Below are positions 13,807 through 22,256 of a stretch of DNA of 22,439 bases, piece after piece. The position numbers were made by a program, and so were the translations under genes. This stretch comes from Devosia equisanguinis (lineage in GTDB: Bacteria > Pseudomonadota > Alphaproteobacteria > Rhizobiales > Devosiaceae): the NCBI GenBank assembly GCA_945888565.1, contig CAMDAL010000015.1, positions 1 to 22,439 of the forward strand. Direction: 5' to 3'. The notes under the pieces are model-generated. The model worked only from the letters and a program-made list of their open reading frames with translations, was not told the origin of the DNA and ran no database searches. The stretch's first letter is position 1. Each line of letters begins with the position of its first letter.

Positions 13807-15135
13807 ATGGCTGCCGGCGACACGATTGTGGCGCTGTCCTCCGGGGCATTGCCGGCCGGTGTCGCGGTCATCCGGTTGAGCGGACCCGAGGCCGGGCCCG
13901 TTCTCGTCGGGATGCTGGGGAAACTCCCTACCCCGCGAAAACTCATGCTCAGTGATATCGTCCTCGATGGCGAGACGCTGGACCGGGGGCTGGTCGCCTG
14001 GATGCCGGGGCCGCGCAGCTTTACCGGCGAAGATTGCGCCGAGCTGCAACTGCATGGCTCGCCGGCGGTGGTACGGGCGGTGTTGCGGCGGCTAACGGCC
14101 CGGCCTGGGCTGCGGCTGGCAGCGGCCGGGGAATTCACCCGCCGCGCCTTCGAGAACGGCAAGCTCGACTTGACGGCGGTGGAGGGACTGGGCGACCTGA
14201 TCGTCGCCGAGACCGAGAACCAGCGGAAGCTCGCCCACGCCCGGCTCGAAGGCGGCCTGACCCGGCAGGTCGAAGGCTGGCGCGAACAGCTGCTGGATCT
14301 CAGGGCCGAGATCGAAGCGCAGCTCGACTTCTCGGACGAAGGCGACGTGGGCGCCCTGCCCGCCAGCTGGGCTGACGAGGTTCTGGCGCTGCATGCTGCG
14401 CTATCCCGTGTGCTGGGCTCACTGTGGCAAGGCCGTATCCTCCGCGACGGGTTCCGCGTCGTGCTCGCCGGCCCACCCAATGCCGGCAAATCCAGCCTGT
14501 TGAACGCGCTATCAGAGTCGGACGCGGCGATCGTTTCGGACGAGCCAGGGACGACGCGCGACCTCAAGGAAATACCGCTCGATCTTGGCGGCCAGCTGGT
14601 CATCCTGATCGATAGCGCCGGGCTGCGCGAGACCAGCTCCAGGGCCGAGGCGCTTGGGGTCGAACGGGCCCGAGCCGCCATGCTGGCAGCGAACGTGGTG
14701 CTGTGGTTGCAGGCCCCGGACATTCCGGCCGAAACGCCACCCGATCTTTCGGCCGAACTCGGCGATGAAGGCTGGAATAGGCCGCCAGTGCTGCGGATCG
14801 GTACCAAGAGCGACCTTGGCGGTGTTGCCGGGGTTGATCATACGGTTTCGGTCGCGGACGGGTCGGGTGTGCCTGAACTGTTGCAACTGCTCTACGACGC
14901 TTCGGGTGCCGGCCTCGTCGAGCCGGGTGAACTGCTGGTCAGTCGCGAGCGCGACCGCGATGCGTTGATCGCCGCCAGGATCGCCCTTTCCGACGCGGCC
15001 GGCCACGTCGAGGCGCCCGAGATTGCAGCCGAGGACCTGCGTAGCGCCTCGGCGGCGCTCGAACGCCTGCTGGGTCGGATGGATGCAGAGACGGTGCTGG
15101 ACCGGCTGTTTTCGACCTTCTGCATCGGCAAGTGA
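13807..15135 (+). CDS. mnmE: tRNA modification GTPase MnmE
   Basis: A 442-residue MnmE (TrmE). With MnmG it builds the cmnm5/nm5 group on U34 of certain tRNAs. The N-terminal folate-binding domain begins DTIVALSSGALPAGVAVIRLSG (5-26). The inserted G domain has G1 GPPNAGKSS (222-230), G2 TTRD (249-252), G3 DSAG (269-272) and G4 TKSD, where Thr replaces the usual Asn of NKxD. The C-terminal FCIGK (438-442) holds the catalytic cysteine. It is separated from mnmG by 86 bases that contain two parS-like sites. The start at 13807 has no other in-frame competitor before the conserved domain. Confidence 0.97.
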   Translation: MAAGDTIVALSSGALPAGVAVIRLSGPEAGPVLVGMLGKLPTPRKLMLSDIVLDGETLDRGLVAWMPGPRSFTGEDCAELQLHGSPAVVRAVLRRLTARPGLRLAAAGEFTRRAFENGKLDLTAVEGLGDLIVAETENQRKLAHARLEGGLTRQVEGWREQLLDLRAEIEAQLDFSDEGDVGALPASWADEVLALHAALSRVLGSLWQGRILRDGFRVVLAGPPNAGKSSLLNALSESDAAIVSDEPGTTRDLKEIPLDLGGQLVILIDSAGLRETSSRAEALGVERARAAMLAANVVLWLQAPDIPAETPPDLSAELGDEGWNRPPVLRIGTKSDLGGVAGVDHTVSVADGSGVPELLQLLYDASGAGLVEPGELLVSRERDRDALIAARIALSDAAGHVEAPEIAAEDLRSASAALERLLGRMDAETVLDRLFSTFCIGK

Positions 15136-15148
15136 TTCACGTGGAACA
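15133..15148. promoter_or_regulatory. parS-like ParB site (14 of 16)
   Basis: TGATTCACGTGGAACA matches parS at 14 of 16 positions. It begins at the last bases of the mnmE stop codon, so it is essentially in the mnmE-mnmG gap. Confidence 0.65.
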
Positions 15149-15169
15149 GTCTCAGCCGCCACCAACGGT

Positions 15170-15185
15170 TGATTCACGTGAAACG
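15170..15185. promoter_or_regulatory. parS-like ParB site (14 of 16)
   Basis: TGATTCACGTGAAACG matches parS at 14 of 16 positions and is 37 bases from the preceding site, centre to centre. The pair could load ParB close together and could also affect mnmG transcription. Confidence 0.7.
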
Positions 15186-15221
15186 TTGGCGTAGACCGCG
15201 CGCTTCCAGGGAATTTGCCAC

Positions 15222-17084
15222 ATGACCGATTTCGGCGTCATCGTTGTGGGCGGCGGACATGCCGGCTCAGAGGCTGCTGCTGCTGCGGCTCGGCTTGGCG
15301 TGCCGACGGCGCTCATCACCCACAAATTCGCCACCATCGGCGAAATGAGCTGCAACCCGGCGATCGGCGGGCTCGGCAAGGGCCATCTGGTGCGCGAGAT
15401 CGATGCCATGGATGGCCTGATGGGCCGGGTGGCCGATGCCGCCGGCATCCAGTTCCGGGTGTTGAACCGCCGCAAGGGACCGGCCGTGCGTGGGCCGCGG
15501 GCGCAAGCTGACCGCAAGCTCTACCGGCAGGCGATGCAGGCGGCGATCCTGGCGCAGCCCAATCTCACGGTCATCGAGGGCGAGGTCGACGACCTGATCG
15601 AGACCGACGGCCGGATCACGGGCACGATCCTGCTCGATGGCCGTTGTTTCACCGCCAAGGCCGTGGTGCTGACCACCGGGACCTTCCTGCGCGGTCTCAT
15701 TCATCGGGGTGAAGAGACGATGCCGGCCGGGCGGGTCGGGGAGAAGCCGGTGCTCGGCCTGTCGGTGCGCCTCGAAGCGCTGGGCCTGCAGCTCGGTCGG
15801 TTGAAGACCGGTACGCCCGCGCGGCTCGACGCGACATCGATCGATTTCTCCGTGCTGGAGGAACAGCCGGGTGACGACGTGCCGGAGCCGTTCTCGATGC
15901 TGACCGAGGCGATCACCACGCCGCAGGTGAGCTGCTTCATCACGCGGACGACCGCCGAGACGCACAAGATCATCGCTGACAACCTGCACCGCTCGGCGAT
16001 GTATTCGGGACGCATCCAGAGTCGAGGCCCGCGCTACTGTCCGTCGATCGAGGACAAGATCGTCCGCTTTGCCGACCGCGACAGCCACCAGATCTTCCTG
16101 GAGCCCGAGGGTCTCGATGATCCGACGATCTACCCCAACGGGTTGTCGACCTCGCTGCCGGCCGAGGTGCAGGAGGCGTTCCTCAAGTCGATGCCCGGCC
16201 TCGGGAACGTCCGGATCGTCCGTCCCGGGTATGCCATCGAGTATGATTATGTCGATCCACGCGAGCTGAAGGCGACGCTGGAGCTGCGACGCCTGCCTGG
16301 CCTCTACCTCGCCGGCCAGATCAACGGCACAACCGGCTATGAGGAAGCAGCGGCGCAGGGCTTGCTGGCCGGCGCCAATGCGGGTCTTGCGGCGCGGGGC
16401 TCCGAGGAATTGCGGCTTTCCCGCACCGAAAGCTATCTTGGCGTTATGGTGGACGACCTGGTGACGCGGGGGGTGAGTGAGCCCTATCGCATGTTTACTT
16501 CGCGGGCCGAGTTCCGCCTGCACCTGCGCAGCGACAATGCCGACCAGCGGCTGACTGCCATCGCCGACGCAGCGGGCCTCGTGGGGGAGGAGCGCCGGGA
16601 GCGCTACGCCGCGAAGCGGGACGCACTCCACACTGGCCGCAACTTGCTGGAATCATTGAGCGCCACGCCGACCGAAGCGCGGCGGGCCGGCCTCGCGGTC
16701 AATGCTGACGGGCAGCGCCGCACGGCCTTCGAGCTGCTGTCATACCCGAACATGACAATTGCCGATCTGGCGAAGCTCTGGCCGGAGGTCGCGGGACTCT
16801 CCGCTGCGGTGGTCGAGCAGGTCAGCATCGATGCCCAGTACGCCGTGTACCTCGATCGTCAGCAAGCCGACATTACAGCGATGCGACGGGACGAGACGCG
16901 GGATATCCCGGAGTGGCTGGATTATGCCGCCCTGCCCGGACTGTCCGCCGAGCTGAAGCAGAAGCTGGTGGCTCGCCGGCCGGCCACGATCGCGCAGGCC
17001 CAGGCGATTGACGGGGTGACGCCGGCCGCGATCACGCTCCTGTTGTCGGTGATCCGGCGCGGCAGCATGCGCAAGGCCGGATGA
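15222..17084 (+). CDS. mnmG: tRNA uridine-34 modification enzyme MnmG
   Basis: A 620-residue FAD-dependent MnmG (GidA), partner of MnmE in modifying tRNA U34. The FAD-binding turn is VVGGGHAGSEAA (8-19), followed by MSCNPAIGGLGKGHLVREID (42-61), the first family signature GPRYCPSIEDK (269-279) with the conserved cysteine at 273, and the second signature GQINGTTGYEEAAAQG (365-380). The helical C-terminal domain that contacts MnmE runs to the end (YAALPGLSAELKQKL). The length is normal. Its stop overlaps the rsmG start as ATGA (17081-17084). Confidence 0.98.
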   Translation: MTDFGVIVVGGGHAGSEAAAAAARLGVPTALITHKFATIGEMSCNPAIGGLGKGHLVREIDAMDGLMGRVADAAGIQFRVLNRRKGPAVRGPRAQADRKLYRQAMQAAILAQPNLTVIEGEVDDLIETDGRITGTILLDGRCFTAKAVVLTTGTFLRGLIHRGEETMPAGRVGEKPVLGLSVRLEALGLQLGRLKTGTPARLDATSIDFSVLEEQPGDDVPEPFSMLTEAITTPQVSCFITRTTAETHKIIADNLHRSAMYSGRIQSRGPRYCPSIEDKIVRFADRDSHQIFLEPEGLDDPTIYPNGLSTSLPAEVQEAFLKSMPGLGNVRIVRPGYAIEYDYVDPRELKATLELRRLPGLYLAGQINGTTGYEEAAAQGLLAGANAGLAARGSEELRLSRTESYLGVMVDDLVTRGVSEPYRMFTSRAEFRLHLRSDNADQRLTAIADAAGLVGEERRERYAAKRDALHTGRNLLESLSATPTEARRAGLAVNADGQRRTAFELLSYPNMTIADLAKLWPEVAGLSAAVVEQVSIDAQYAVYLDRQQADITAMRRDETRDIPEWLDYAALPGLSAELKQKLVARRPATIAQAQAIDGVTPAAITLLLSVIRRGSMRKAG

Positions 17085-17725
17085 TGCCGGACGTCGAGCA
17101 GTACGCACAGTGGTTCGGCCGCCCGGCCAACGCAGTCCAGCAGGACCTGGAATCGTTTGCTGCATTGCTGCTCAAATGGAACGCTGTGCAGAATCTTGTT
17201 TCACGTGAAACAGAGAAATCGCTGTGGGAGCGACATATCGTCGACTCCCTGCAGGTTCTCCCGGTCCTGGGGGCAAGCGGCAGCGCAATCAACGCCCTGG
17301 ACATCGGCAGTGGCGGCGGCCTCCCCGCGATCCCGCTGGCCATCGCCCTGAAGGGGACGGGCGCGCAGTTCACGCTGGTGGAGCCTATCCAGAAGAAGGT
17401 GTCGTTCCTCCGGACAGCGATTCGGGAGCTGCAGCTCCCCGCAACCGTGTTCGCGGGGCGGGTCGAGCAGCTTGATTCACGTGAAACACCGGTGGACCTG
17501 ATTACCTCGCGGGCACTGGCAGACATTGATGGCCTGTTCGCACTCGTGCACCGCTTTTTTCGCCCGGAAACCGTGGCGATCCTGCACAAGGGCAAGGATC
17601 ATGCTGTGGAGCTCGCCAAAAGTCGTTTGGCCTGGGACTTTGACGTGATATTAACGAACAGCGCCACGGACGACCGGGGCGTACTGCTTCGGATCACGAA
17701 TCTACGTCCGAAATCAGCGGTTTAG
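17081..17725 (+). CDS. rsmG: 16S rRNA (guanine-527-N7) methyltransferase RsmG
   Basis: A 214-residue RsmG (GidB), which methylates G527 of 16S rRNA using S-adenosylmethionine. It shows the LLKWNAVQNLVS segment (30-41), RHIVDSLQVLP (51-61), the SAM-binding DIGSGGGLPAIPLAIA (74-89), the second motif VEPIQKKVSFLR (100-111) and SRALADIDGL (143-152). Two ParB sites are inside the gene and dictate the peptides VSRET (40-44) and DSRET (132-136). It is co-translated with mnmG through an ATGA overlap; a second ATG three bases later is an alternative start. parA follows after 24 bases. Confidence 0.97.
   Translation: MMPDVEQYAQWFGRPANAVQQDLESFAALLLKWNAVQNLVSRETEKSLWERHIVDSLQVLPVLGASGSAINALDIGSGGGLPAIPLAIALKGTGAQFTLVEPIQKKVSFLRTAIRELQLPATVFAGRVEQLDSRETPVDLITSRALADIDGLFALVHRFFRPETVAILHKGKDHAVELAKSRLAWDFDVILTNSATDDRGVLLRITNLRPKSAV
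17197..17212. promoter_or_regulatory. parS: parS site, perfect 16-mer
   Basis: TGTTTCACGTGAAACA is identical to the parS consensus first defined in Bacillus subtilis and conserved across most bacteria. It lies within rsmG, 0.55 kb before parA, and is the likely main ParB loading site of the window. Confidence 0.93.
17473..17488. promoter_or_regulatory. parS: parS site (15 of 16)
   Basis: TGATTCACGTGAAACA differs from the consensus only at position three. It is inside rsmG, 276 bases after the perfect site and in the same reading phase. Confidence 0.85.
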
Positions 17726-17749
17726 CGGCCCAGAACCCGGAGGCCTCGC

Positions 17750-18550
17750 TTGGCGCCTCGTATCCTGACCCTCGCCAACCAGAAGGGCGGAGTCGGCAAG
17801 ACCACCACCGCCATCAATCTGGCCACGGCCCTTGCCGCCATCGGCGAACGCGTGCTGATCGTCGACCTCGACCCGCAGGGCAACGCCTCGACCGGGCTCG
17901 GGATCGATCGTGTTTCACGTGAAATCTCGTCCTACGACCTGCTGATGGCGGAGGCGCGAATCGCCGACGCGGCCGTGATGACCAGCGTGCCCAACGTCGC
18001 CATCGTGCCCTCCACCCTCGACCTGCTCGGGGTGGAACTGCAGATCTCGCAACACAATGACCGGGCGTTCCGCATGCGCGACGCGTTCCGCCAGATGGGC
18101 GATTTCCTCATCGAGGGCCGGCCGGTCAGCTATGTGTTGATCGACTGCCCGCCGTCGCTCAACCTGCTGACGCTCAACGCGCTTGTGGCGGCCGATGCGG
18201 TACTGGTGCCGATGCAGTGCGAGTTCTTCGCGCTCGAGGGGCTGAGCCAGCTGCTGCAGACCATCGAGCAGATCCGGACCACCCTCAACCCTCGCCTCTC
18301 CATCCAGGGCGTGGTGATGACGATGTACGACAAGCGCAACAACTTGTCGGAGCAGGTGCTGGCCGATGTGCGGTCGGAGATGGGCAACCTCGTCTATGAC
18401 ACGGTGATCCCGCGCAACGTGCGGCTGTCCGAGGCCCCATCGTATGGCAAGCCGGCGCTGCTCTACGACCTGAAATGCGCGGGCAGCCAGGCCTACCTGC
18501 GCCTCGCCACCGAGGTGATCCGCCGCGAGCGGCAGCTGGTGGCCGCATGA
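17750..18550 (+). CDS. parA: Chromosome partitioning ATPase ParA
   Basis: A 266-residue ParA/Soj ATPase that moves ParB-parS complexes during chromosome segregation. The deviant Walker A KGGVGKTT (12-19) with signature Lys12, the switch DLDPQGNAS (39-47) and Walker B YVLIDCPPS (128-136) are intact; the short N-terminus, without an HTH extension, marks the chromosomal type (Ib-like). The start is TTG at 17750, six bases after a strong GGAGG, and no ATG is available near the conserved start. A parS-like site lies inside the gene at codons for VSREI. parB follows with a four-base overlap. Confidence 0.97.
   Translation: MAPRILTLANQKGGVGKTTTAINLATALAAIGERVLIVDLDPQGNASTGLGIDRVSREISSYDLLMAEARIADAAVMTSVPNVAIVPSTLDLLGVELQISQHNDRAFRMRDAFRQMGDFLIEGRPVSYVLIDCPPSLNLLTLNALVAADAVLVPMQCEFFALEGLSQLLQTIEQIRTTLNPRLSIQGVVMTMYDKRNNLSEQVLADVRSEMGNLVYDTVIPRNVRLSEAPSYGKPALLYDLKCAGSQAYLRLATEVIRRERQLVAA
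17911..17926. promoter_or_regulatory. parS: parS-like ParB site (14 of 16)
   Basis: TGTTTCACGTGAAATC has a perfect left half and core with two changes at the right end. It is inside parA, in the same reading phase as the rsmG sites. Confidence 0.72.
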
Positions 18551-19437
18551 ATGCCGAGAAGGAACCGAGAATGAACGAACGCCCCTCCCGTCTCGGCCGC
18601 GGCCTTGCGGCGCTGATCGGCGACATGCAGTCGGTTGAAGGCGTGCGGCTTGCCGATACGACGGGCGGGCTGCGCCGCCTGCCGGTGGACTTTCTCGTCG
18701 CCAACCGCGCCAACCCGCGGCATGAGTTCAATGCCGACGAGCTCGAGGACCTGACGAACTCGATCCGCGAGAAGGGCGTCATGCAGCCGCTGTTGGTGCG
18801 GCCGACGCGTGATCCGAACCAGTTCGAAATCATTGCCGGCGAGCGCCGCTGGCGCGCCTCGCAGCGGGCCGGCCTCAACGAAGTGCCCGTGCTTGTGCGC
18901 GACGTCTCCGACAAGGAAGCGCTGGAACTCGCCATCATCGAGAACGTGCAGCGCGTTGACCTCAATCCGCTCGAAGAGGCGATGGGCTATGCGCAGCTGA
19001 TCGAGCAGTTCGACTACACCCAGAACGACCTGGCGCAGGTGATCGGCAAGTCGCGCTCGCATGTCGCCAACACCCTGCGACTGATGAAGCTCCCCGAGGA
19101 CGTGCGCGGCATGGTTTCGCGCGGCGAACTGACGGCCGGCCACGCGCGGACGCTCATAACCGCCGATGATCCGGCGGCGATGGCAAAGCGCATCGTCGGT
19201 GGTGGACTGTCGGTGCGCGAAGCCGAGGCCCTGAGCCAGGAACGCCAGGACGCGCCGCGCAAGAAAGTCGCGCCGGTGGTGAAGGACGCCGATACGCAAG
19301 CGCTGGAAAAGCGGCTGTCGGATGTGCTCGGGCTGCACGTGGCGATCGACCACAAGGACCAGGGCGGCCGCGTCGAAATTCGCTACCGCACCCTCGACCA
19401 GCTGGACGCCGTCTGCGCTAAGCTGGTGCGACAGTAG
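18547..19437 (+). CDS. parB: Chromosome partitioning protein ParB
   Basis: A 296-residue ParB/Spo0J, the CTP-dependent clamp that loads at parS. Near the N-terminus RLGRGLAALIG (15-25) is the ParA-stimulating motif. The CTP-binding domain shows NPRHEF (56-61), GERRWRASQRAG (98-109, phosphate-contacting arginines) and IENVQRVDLNPLEEA (131-145). The HTH that reads parS is TQNDLAQVIGKSRSHVANTL (158-177). The C-terminal dimerisation domain closes the protein. The ATG at 18547 overlaps the parA stop (ATGA); ATG at 18571 is another possible start just before the conserved motif. The window holds at least seven candidate targets. Confidence 0.97.
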   Translation: MNAEKEPRMNERPSRLGRGLAALIGDMQSVEGVRLADTTGGLRRLPVDFLVANRANPRHEFNADELEDLTNSIREKGVMQPLLVRPTRDPNQFEIIAGERRWRASQRAGLNEVPVLVRDVSDKEALELAIIENVQRVDLNPLEEAMGYAQLIEQFDYTQNDLAQVIGKSRSHVANTLRLMKLPEDVRGMVSRGELTAGHARTLITADDPAAMAKRIVGGGLSVREAEALSQERQDAPRKKVAPVVKDADTQALEKRLSDVLGLHVAIDHKDQGGRVEIRYRTLDQLDAVCAKLVRQ

Positions 19438-19442
19438 GGGAA

Positions 19443-19757
19443 ATGGCCGACACCCGGTTGGTGCGGCTGGCCGAGCTGGAGATAGAGCCGACGGCGCTTC
19501 CCGCCTACTTGGTGCTGCTGCGCGAAGAGATCGATGCGTCGCTCGGCAGCGAGCCGGGGGTTCTGATGCTGAATGCAGTACAGCTCCGCGATGCCCCACA
19601 CATGGTCCGGCTGCTGGAGGTTTACGCCTCGCAGCTTGCCTATGAGCAGCACATCCAGTCGCCGCACTTCCTCAAGTACAAGTCGGGAACGGCGGGCATG
19701 GTCCGGTCTCTCAGGCTGATCGACGTCCATCCGATCGCCTTGGCGACGAAGGGCTGA
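19443..19757 (+). CDS. ABM-domain (antibiotic biosynthesis monooxygenase-like) small protein
   Basis: A 104-residue protein with the dimeric ferredoxin-like ABM fold, as in YgiN-type quinol monooxygenases. Family features seen are the first strand VRLAELEIEP (7-16), ALPAYLVLLREEI (18-30), the EPGVLMLNAVQ segment (37-48), the helix MVRLLEVYASQLAYEQHIQSPHF (in the 54-76 region, with the conserved H-x-x-x-P-H-F), and a last strand SLRLIDVHPIAL. Members act on quinones or haem or as stress proteins without cofactor; the substrate here is unknown. It begins only five bases after parB behind AGGGGAA, so it should be on the par transcript, though no link with segregation is known. Confidence 0.85.
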   Translation: MADTRLVRLAELEIEPTALPAYLVLLREEIDASLGSEPGVLMLNAVQLRDAPHMVRLLEVYASQLAYEQHIQSPHFLKYKSGTAGMVRSLRLIDVHPIALATKG

Positions 19758-19764
19758 CCTTCGC

Positions 19765-19791
19765 TGCTGGCCGACAGGCGCTAGGCCAGCA
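19765..19791. terminator. Hairpin between convergent genes
   Basis: TGCTGGCC (19765-19772) pairs with GGCCAGCA (19784-19791) around an 11-base loop, spanning the short gap where the par operon and the HAD gene converge. No clear T run follows on either strand, so it is only a possible bidirectional terminator. Confidence 0.4.
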
Positions 19792-20503
19792 ATTCTGGTA
19801 ATTTGCGGATGATGCGGTCGGGGTGCACGCTGGTGTTGGCCGGGAGGCCGCGGCCTAAGTGGTCGTGCCAGATTGCGAAGATGCCGAGGCGCTGGGGGGC
19901 GGCGACTTCCCATTCAAGGTTGTCACCGACCATCCACGTGCCGGCGGGCTCGGTGCCAAGCGCTTCGAGGGCGTGGTGGTAGGCGCGCAGGTCGGGCTTG
20001 CCGAAGGGGTGCTCGCCTTCGATCTGGATGTGATCGAACAGCGCCGCAAGGCTGAAGCGCTCGAGCTTGGCGCGCTGGATCTCGGCGGCTCCGTTGGTCA
20101 CGAGCGCGAGGCGGACGCCTGTGTTGCGCAGGGTTTCGAGGGTGTGGCGGGCGCCGTCGAACTCGCGGGCGCCGACGGCACGCAGCTCGGTATAGCGTGA
20201 GGTGAAGATGGCCGCGAGGCCGGCGGCGTCGCCGATGCCACGCCGGCAGAAGGTTTCGGCAATGATGTGGAGGCGCGCCTCGCGGATGCCGCCGCGCGAG
20301 CTGAGGCGGGCCCGGCGCGCCTTCTCCGGGTCGGACCAGAAGGTTTCGAGCTCGATTTCGAGCTCGTCGGCCAGCGCCAGCAAGTCGTGGCCGGGCAGCG
20401 AGTGGGCGAACTCCGAAGCGACCTGAACCAGGATCGGGTAGCGCTCGCCCTCGGTGATGATGGTGTCGTCGAGGTCGAACAATATTGCCTGGGGCAGGGG
20501 CAT
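19781..20503 (-). CDS. HAD-superfamily hydrolase
   Basis: A 240-residue haloacid-dehalogenase-type phosphatase with all four motifs: the nucleophile and acid FDLDDT (Asp10, Asp12), motif II LVTNG (134-138), motif III lysine in PFGKPD (Lys169) and motif IV GDNLEWEV (193-200). The helical cap lies between motifs I and II (about 18-120), making it a C1-type HAD like YjjG or pyrophosphatase-like enzymes; the substrate is unknown. The ATG at 20503 follows a GGAGA ribosome site; 29 more in-frame codons upstream lack family character. It lies 163 bases after holA on the same strand. Confidence 0.87.
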   Translation of the reverse strand: MPLPQAILFDLDDTIITEGERYPILVQVASEFAHSLPGHDLLALADELEIELETFWSDPEKARRARLSSRGGIREARLHIIAETFCRRGIGDAAGLAAIFTSRYTELRAVGAREFDGARHTLETLRNTGVRLALVTNGAAEIQRAKLERFSLAALFDHIQIEGEHPFGKPDLRAYHHALEALGTEPAGTWMVGDNLEWEVAAPQRLGIFAIWHDHLGRGLPANTSVHPDRIIRKLPELLA

Positions 20504-20666
20504 TCGGGTCTCCGGTCGTCCGGCGTCGTAATGTGCACTTGTGGCGCGATCGTGTATAAAACATCTGCAACTTTCGTTGAAGATGCGCAACCTCGCATTG
20601 CCGCAAAAGGTGGCAGTTTGCCTCCGGCAGGTGCTTGCAGTGATCAGCGTGGCGGAAGGATGACGC

Positions 20667-21689
20667 TCAGCGTTCGGCGGCCATCATGGAAACTGCCAGC
20701 AGGGCCCGCCGGACGATGGTTTCCTGCAGGTCGTAACGCTTGCGGCTGTCGGCGACGGCCGTCTGCAGGCGATCGAGCGCGGTGTTGAGGGCATCGTCGG
20801 TCCAGACGCGAAGCTGGCGTTCCATCGAGGCGCGGCGAGAGAAGTGCGGCTTCGGCCGGGCACCGTCGAGAACGGCGCTGGGGGATTTTCCGGCATCGAC
20901 CTCGGTTCGCCAGCGGCGGAGCGTGGCGAAATGGTTGAGGGAACTGATGAGCACCTGCTGGCTGTTCACGGCGGCGGCCAGCGCGCGTTCGAGGGCGGTG
21001 TCGAGCGCCTGGGCGTGGCCGGTGCCAAGGGCGTCAGCGATCTCGTCGAGCACCAGCGCGGCATTGTCGGCGCACAGGGTGAGCACGTCTTCGCGGGTGA
21101 GGCGTTTGCTCTCGTGGGCAAAGAGCACCAGCTTTTCCAGTTCGCGACGGGTGACCTCGCGGTCGTTGCCGAGGCTGTCGCGCACGGCGGCCTGGGCGTC
21201 CTGATCGGCGGCAATACCGGCCTTGTTGAAGGTATCGGCTATCAGGCGGGCGATAGTCTCGTCGGTATCGGGATAACACGGCATCGCCCGGCCGAGTTTC
21301 GCCGTCTCGACGAGGGCGCGGAGCGGGTCCTTGGGCAGGAGATTGCCTGCTTCGAGGACGATCACGACGCCCTGCGGATCGGCCGCGATCTCGCTCAGTG
21401 CGGTGGTCAGCGATTTGCCGGCGTTGCGGATGCGGATGACGCGCCGGTCGCCGAACAGCGAGGTGGTGCGGGCCTCGACCGCGAGGCGGCTGGGGTCGGC
21501 ATCGAGCTCGGAGGCATCGAGCACCACGAGGTTCATCTGGTCGGCGTCGGTGCCGGCGAAGCGGCGGGCCAGGCGCTGGCCGGTCTCGCGGACAAGGCCG
21601 GCATCGGGGCCATAGGCGAGGAAGACGCCCTCGGAGATGTCGGGCCGTTCGAGGTAGCGGCCGACCTCGTGCGCCTTCAGCGCGACCAT
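20667..21689 (-). CDS. holA: DNA polymerase III delta subunit
   Basis: A 340-residue HolA, the clamp-loader subunit that opens the beta clamp. It shows the family start VALKAHEVGRYL, the VFLAYGPDAGLVRE segment (about 22-35, a degenerate P-loop-like region), the LFGDRRVIRI motif (about 78-87, the clamp-opening hydrophobic element next to it), the REVTRRELEKLVLFA block (about 176-190) and the helical collar domain to the end. The length is normal. Its ATG shares one base with the lptE stop (TGATG), so the two are co-translated. Confidence 0.93.
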   Translation of the reverse strand: MVALKAHEVGRYLERPDISEGVFLAYGPDAGLVRETGQRLARRFAGTDADQMNLVVLDASELDADPSRLAVEARTTSLFGDRRVIRIRNAGKSLTTALSEIAADPQGVVIVLEAGNLLPKDPLRALVETAKLGRAMPCYPDTDETIARLIADTFNKAGIAADQDAQAAVRDSLGNDREVTRRELEKLVLFAHESKRLTREDVLTLCADNAALVLDEIADALGTGHAQALDTALERALAAAVNSQQVLISSLNHFATLRRWRTEVDAGKSPSAVLDGARPKPHFSRRASMERQLRVWTDDALNTALDRLQTAVADSRKRYDLQETIVRRALLAVSMMAAER

Positions 21690-22234
21690 CAGGCGGGGTT
21701 GGCGAGCGCGCCGAGCAGGGTCAGGCGGACGGTTTCGGCGAGTTCGCGCGCGGCGCGCTCACGGGCTTCCTTCTCGGCCTCGGTTTCGGCGAGGGCCTGA
21801 TAGCGGTCGGTGGTGAAGGACGCGGCGGCGGAGCGGGTGGCGGTGTAGGCGATGGTGCCGTCGGCATCGATCAGTTCGATCCGGGCCGTCACCACTGCTT
21901 CCTTCTGGGCGGCAGGGTTGGCGACATTGGTCTTCGTCAGGCCGCGGACGGAGCTGGTGGTGGTGATGCGGACCAGCGGCACCGATGGATCGGTTGCCCG
22001 GCCGAGCTTCAGCACCAGTTCCTGGTAGATGATCTGGTCGAGGCGGGAGGCTGGCTTGTCGTAGCGTAAGGCGTGGCGTTCGACGCCGATGCCGCGCTCG
22101 CCATAGACCGGGGTAAGGCCCGAGCAGGCGGCAAGGGCGGTGGTGGCGGTCAGGGCCAGGGCGAGGGCGACTGCACGGAAGGTGGCGCGCGCGGAGGCCC
22201 CCTCCACGATGCTGCGCATGGGCCTTTCGAGCAT
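21689..22234 (-). CDS. lptE: LPS-assembly lipoprotein LptE
   Basis: A 181-residue lipoprotein. After a charged start comes a hydrophobic signal (AVALALALTATTALAAC, about 21-37) ending in a lipobox with the acylated Cys37. The mature part begins SGLTPVYGERG and has the LRYDKPASRLDQIIYQELV and late RELAETVRLTLL features of the LptE/RlpB family. LptE plugs the LptD barrel that inserts LPS in the outer membrane. The family is poorly conserved, so the call rests on the lipobox plus the leuS-lptE-holA order. ATG at 22219 is an alternative start giving a shorter signal peptide. Confidence 0.88.
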   Translation of the reverse strand: MLERPMRSIVEGASARATFRAVALALALTATTALAACSGLTPVYGERGIGVERHALRYDKPASRLDQIIYQELVLKLGRATDPSVPLVRITTTSSVRGLTKTNVANPAAQKEAVVTARIELIDADGTIAYTATRSAAASFTTDRYQALAETEAEKEARERAARELAETVRLTLLGALANPA

Positions 22235-22256
22235 AGCTCTCAAGGCCTTCTCCCCT

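Noticed and set aside
14700..14830. MnmE G4 motif TKSD as a sign of a defective GTPase
   Set aside because: Only the first position of NKxD is changed and the key Lys and Asp remain; such variants occur in functional alphaproteobacterial MnmE as far as I recall.
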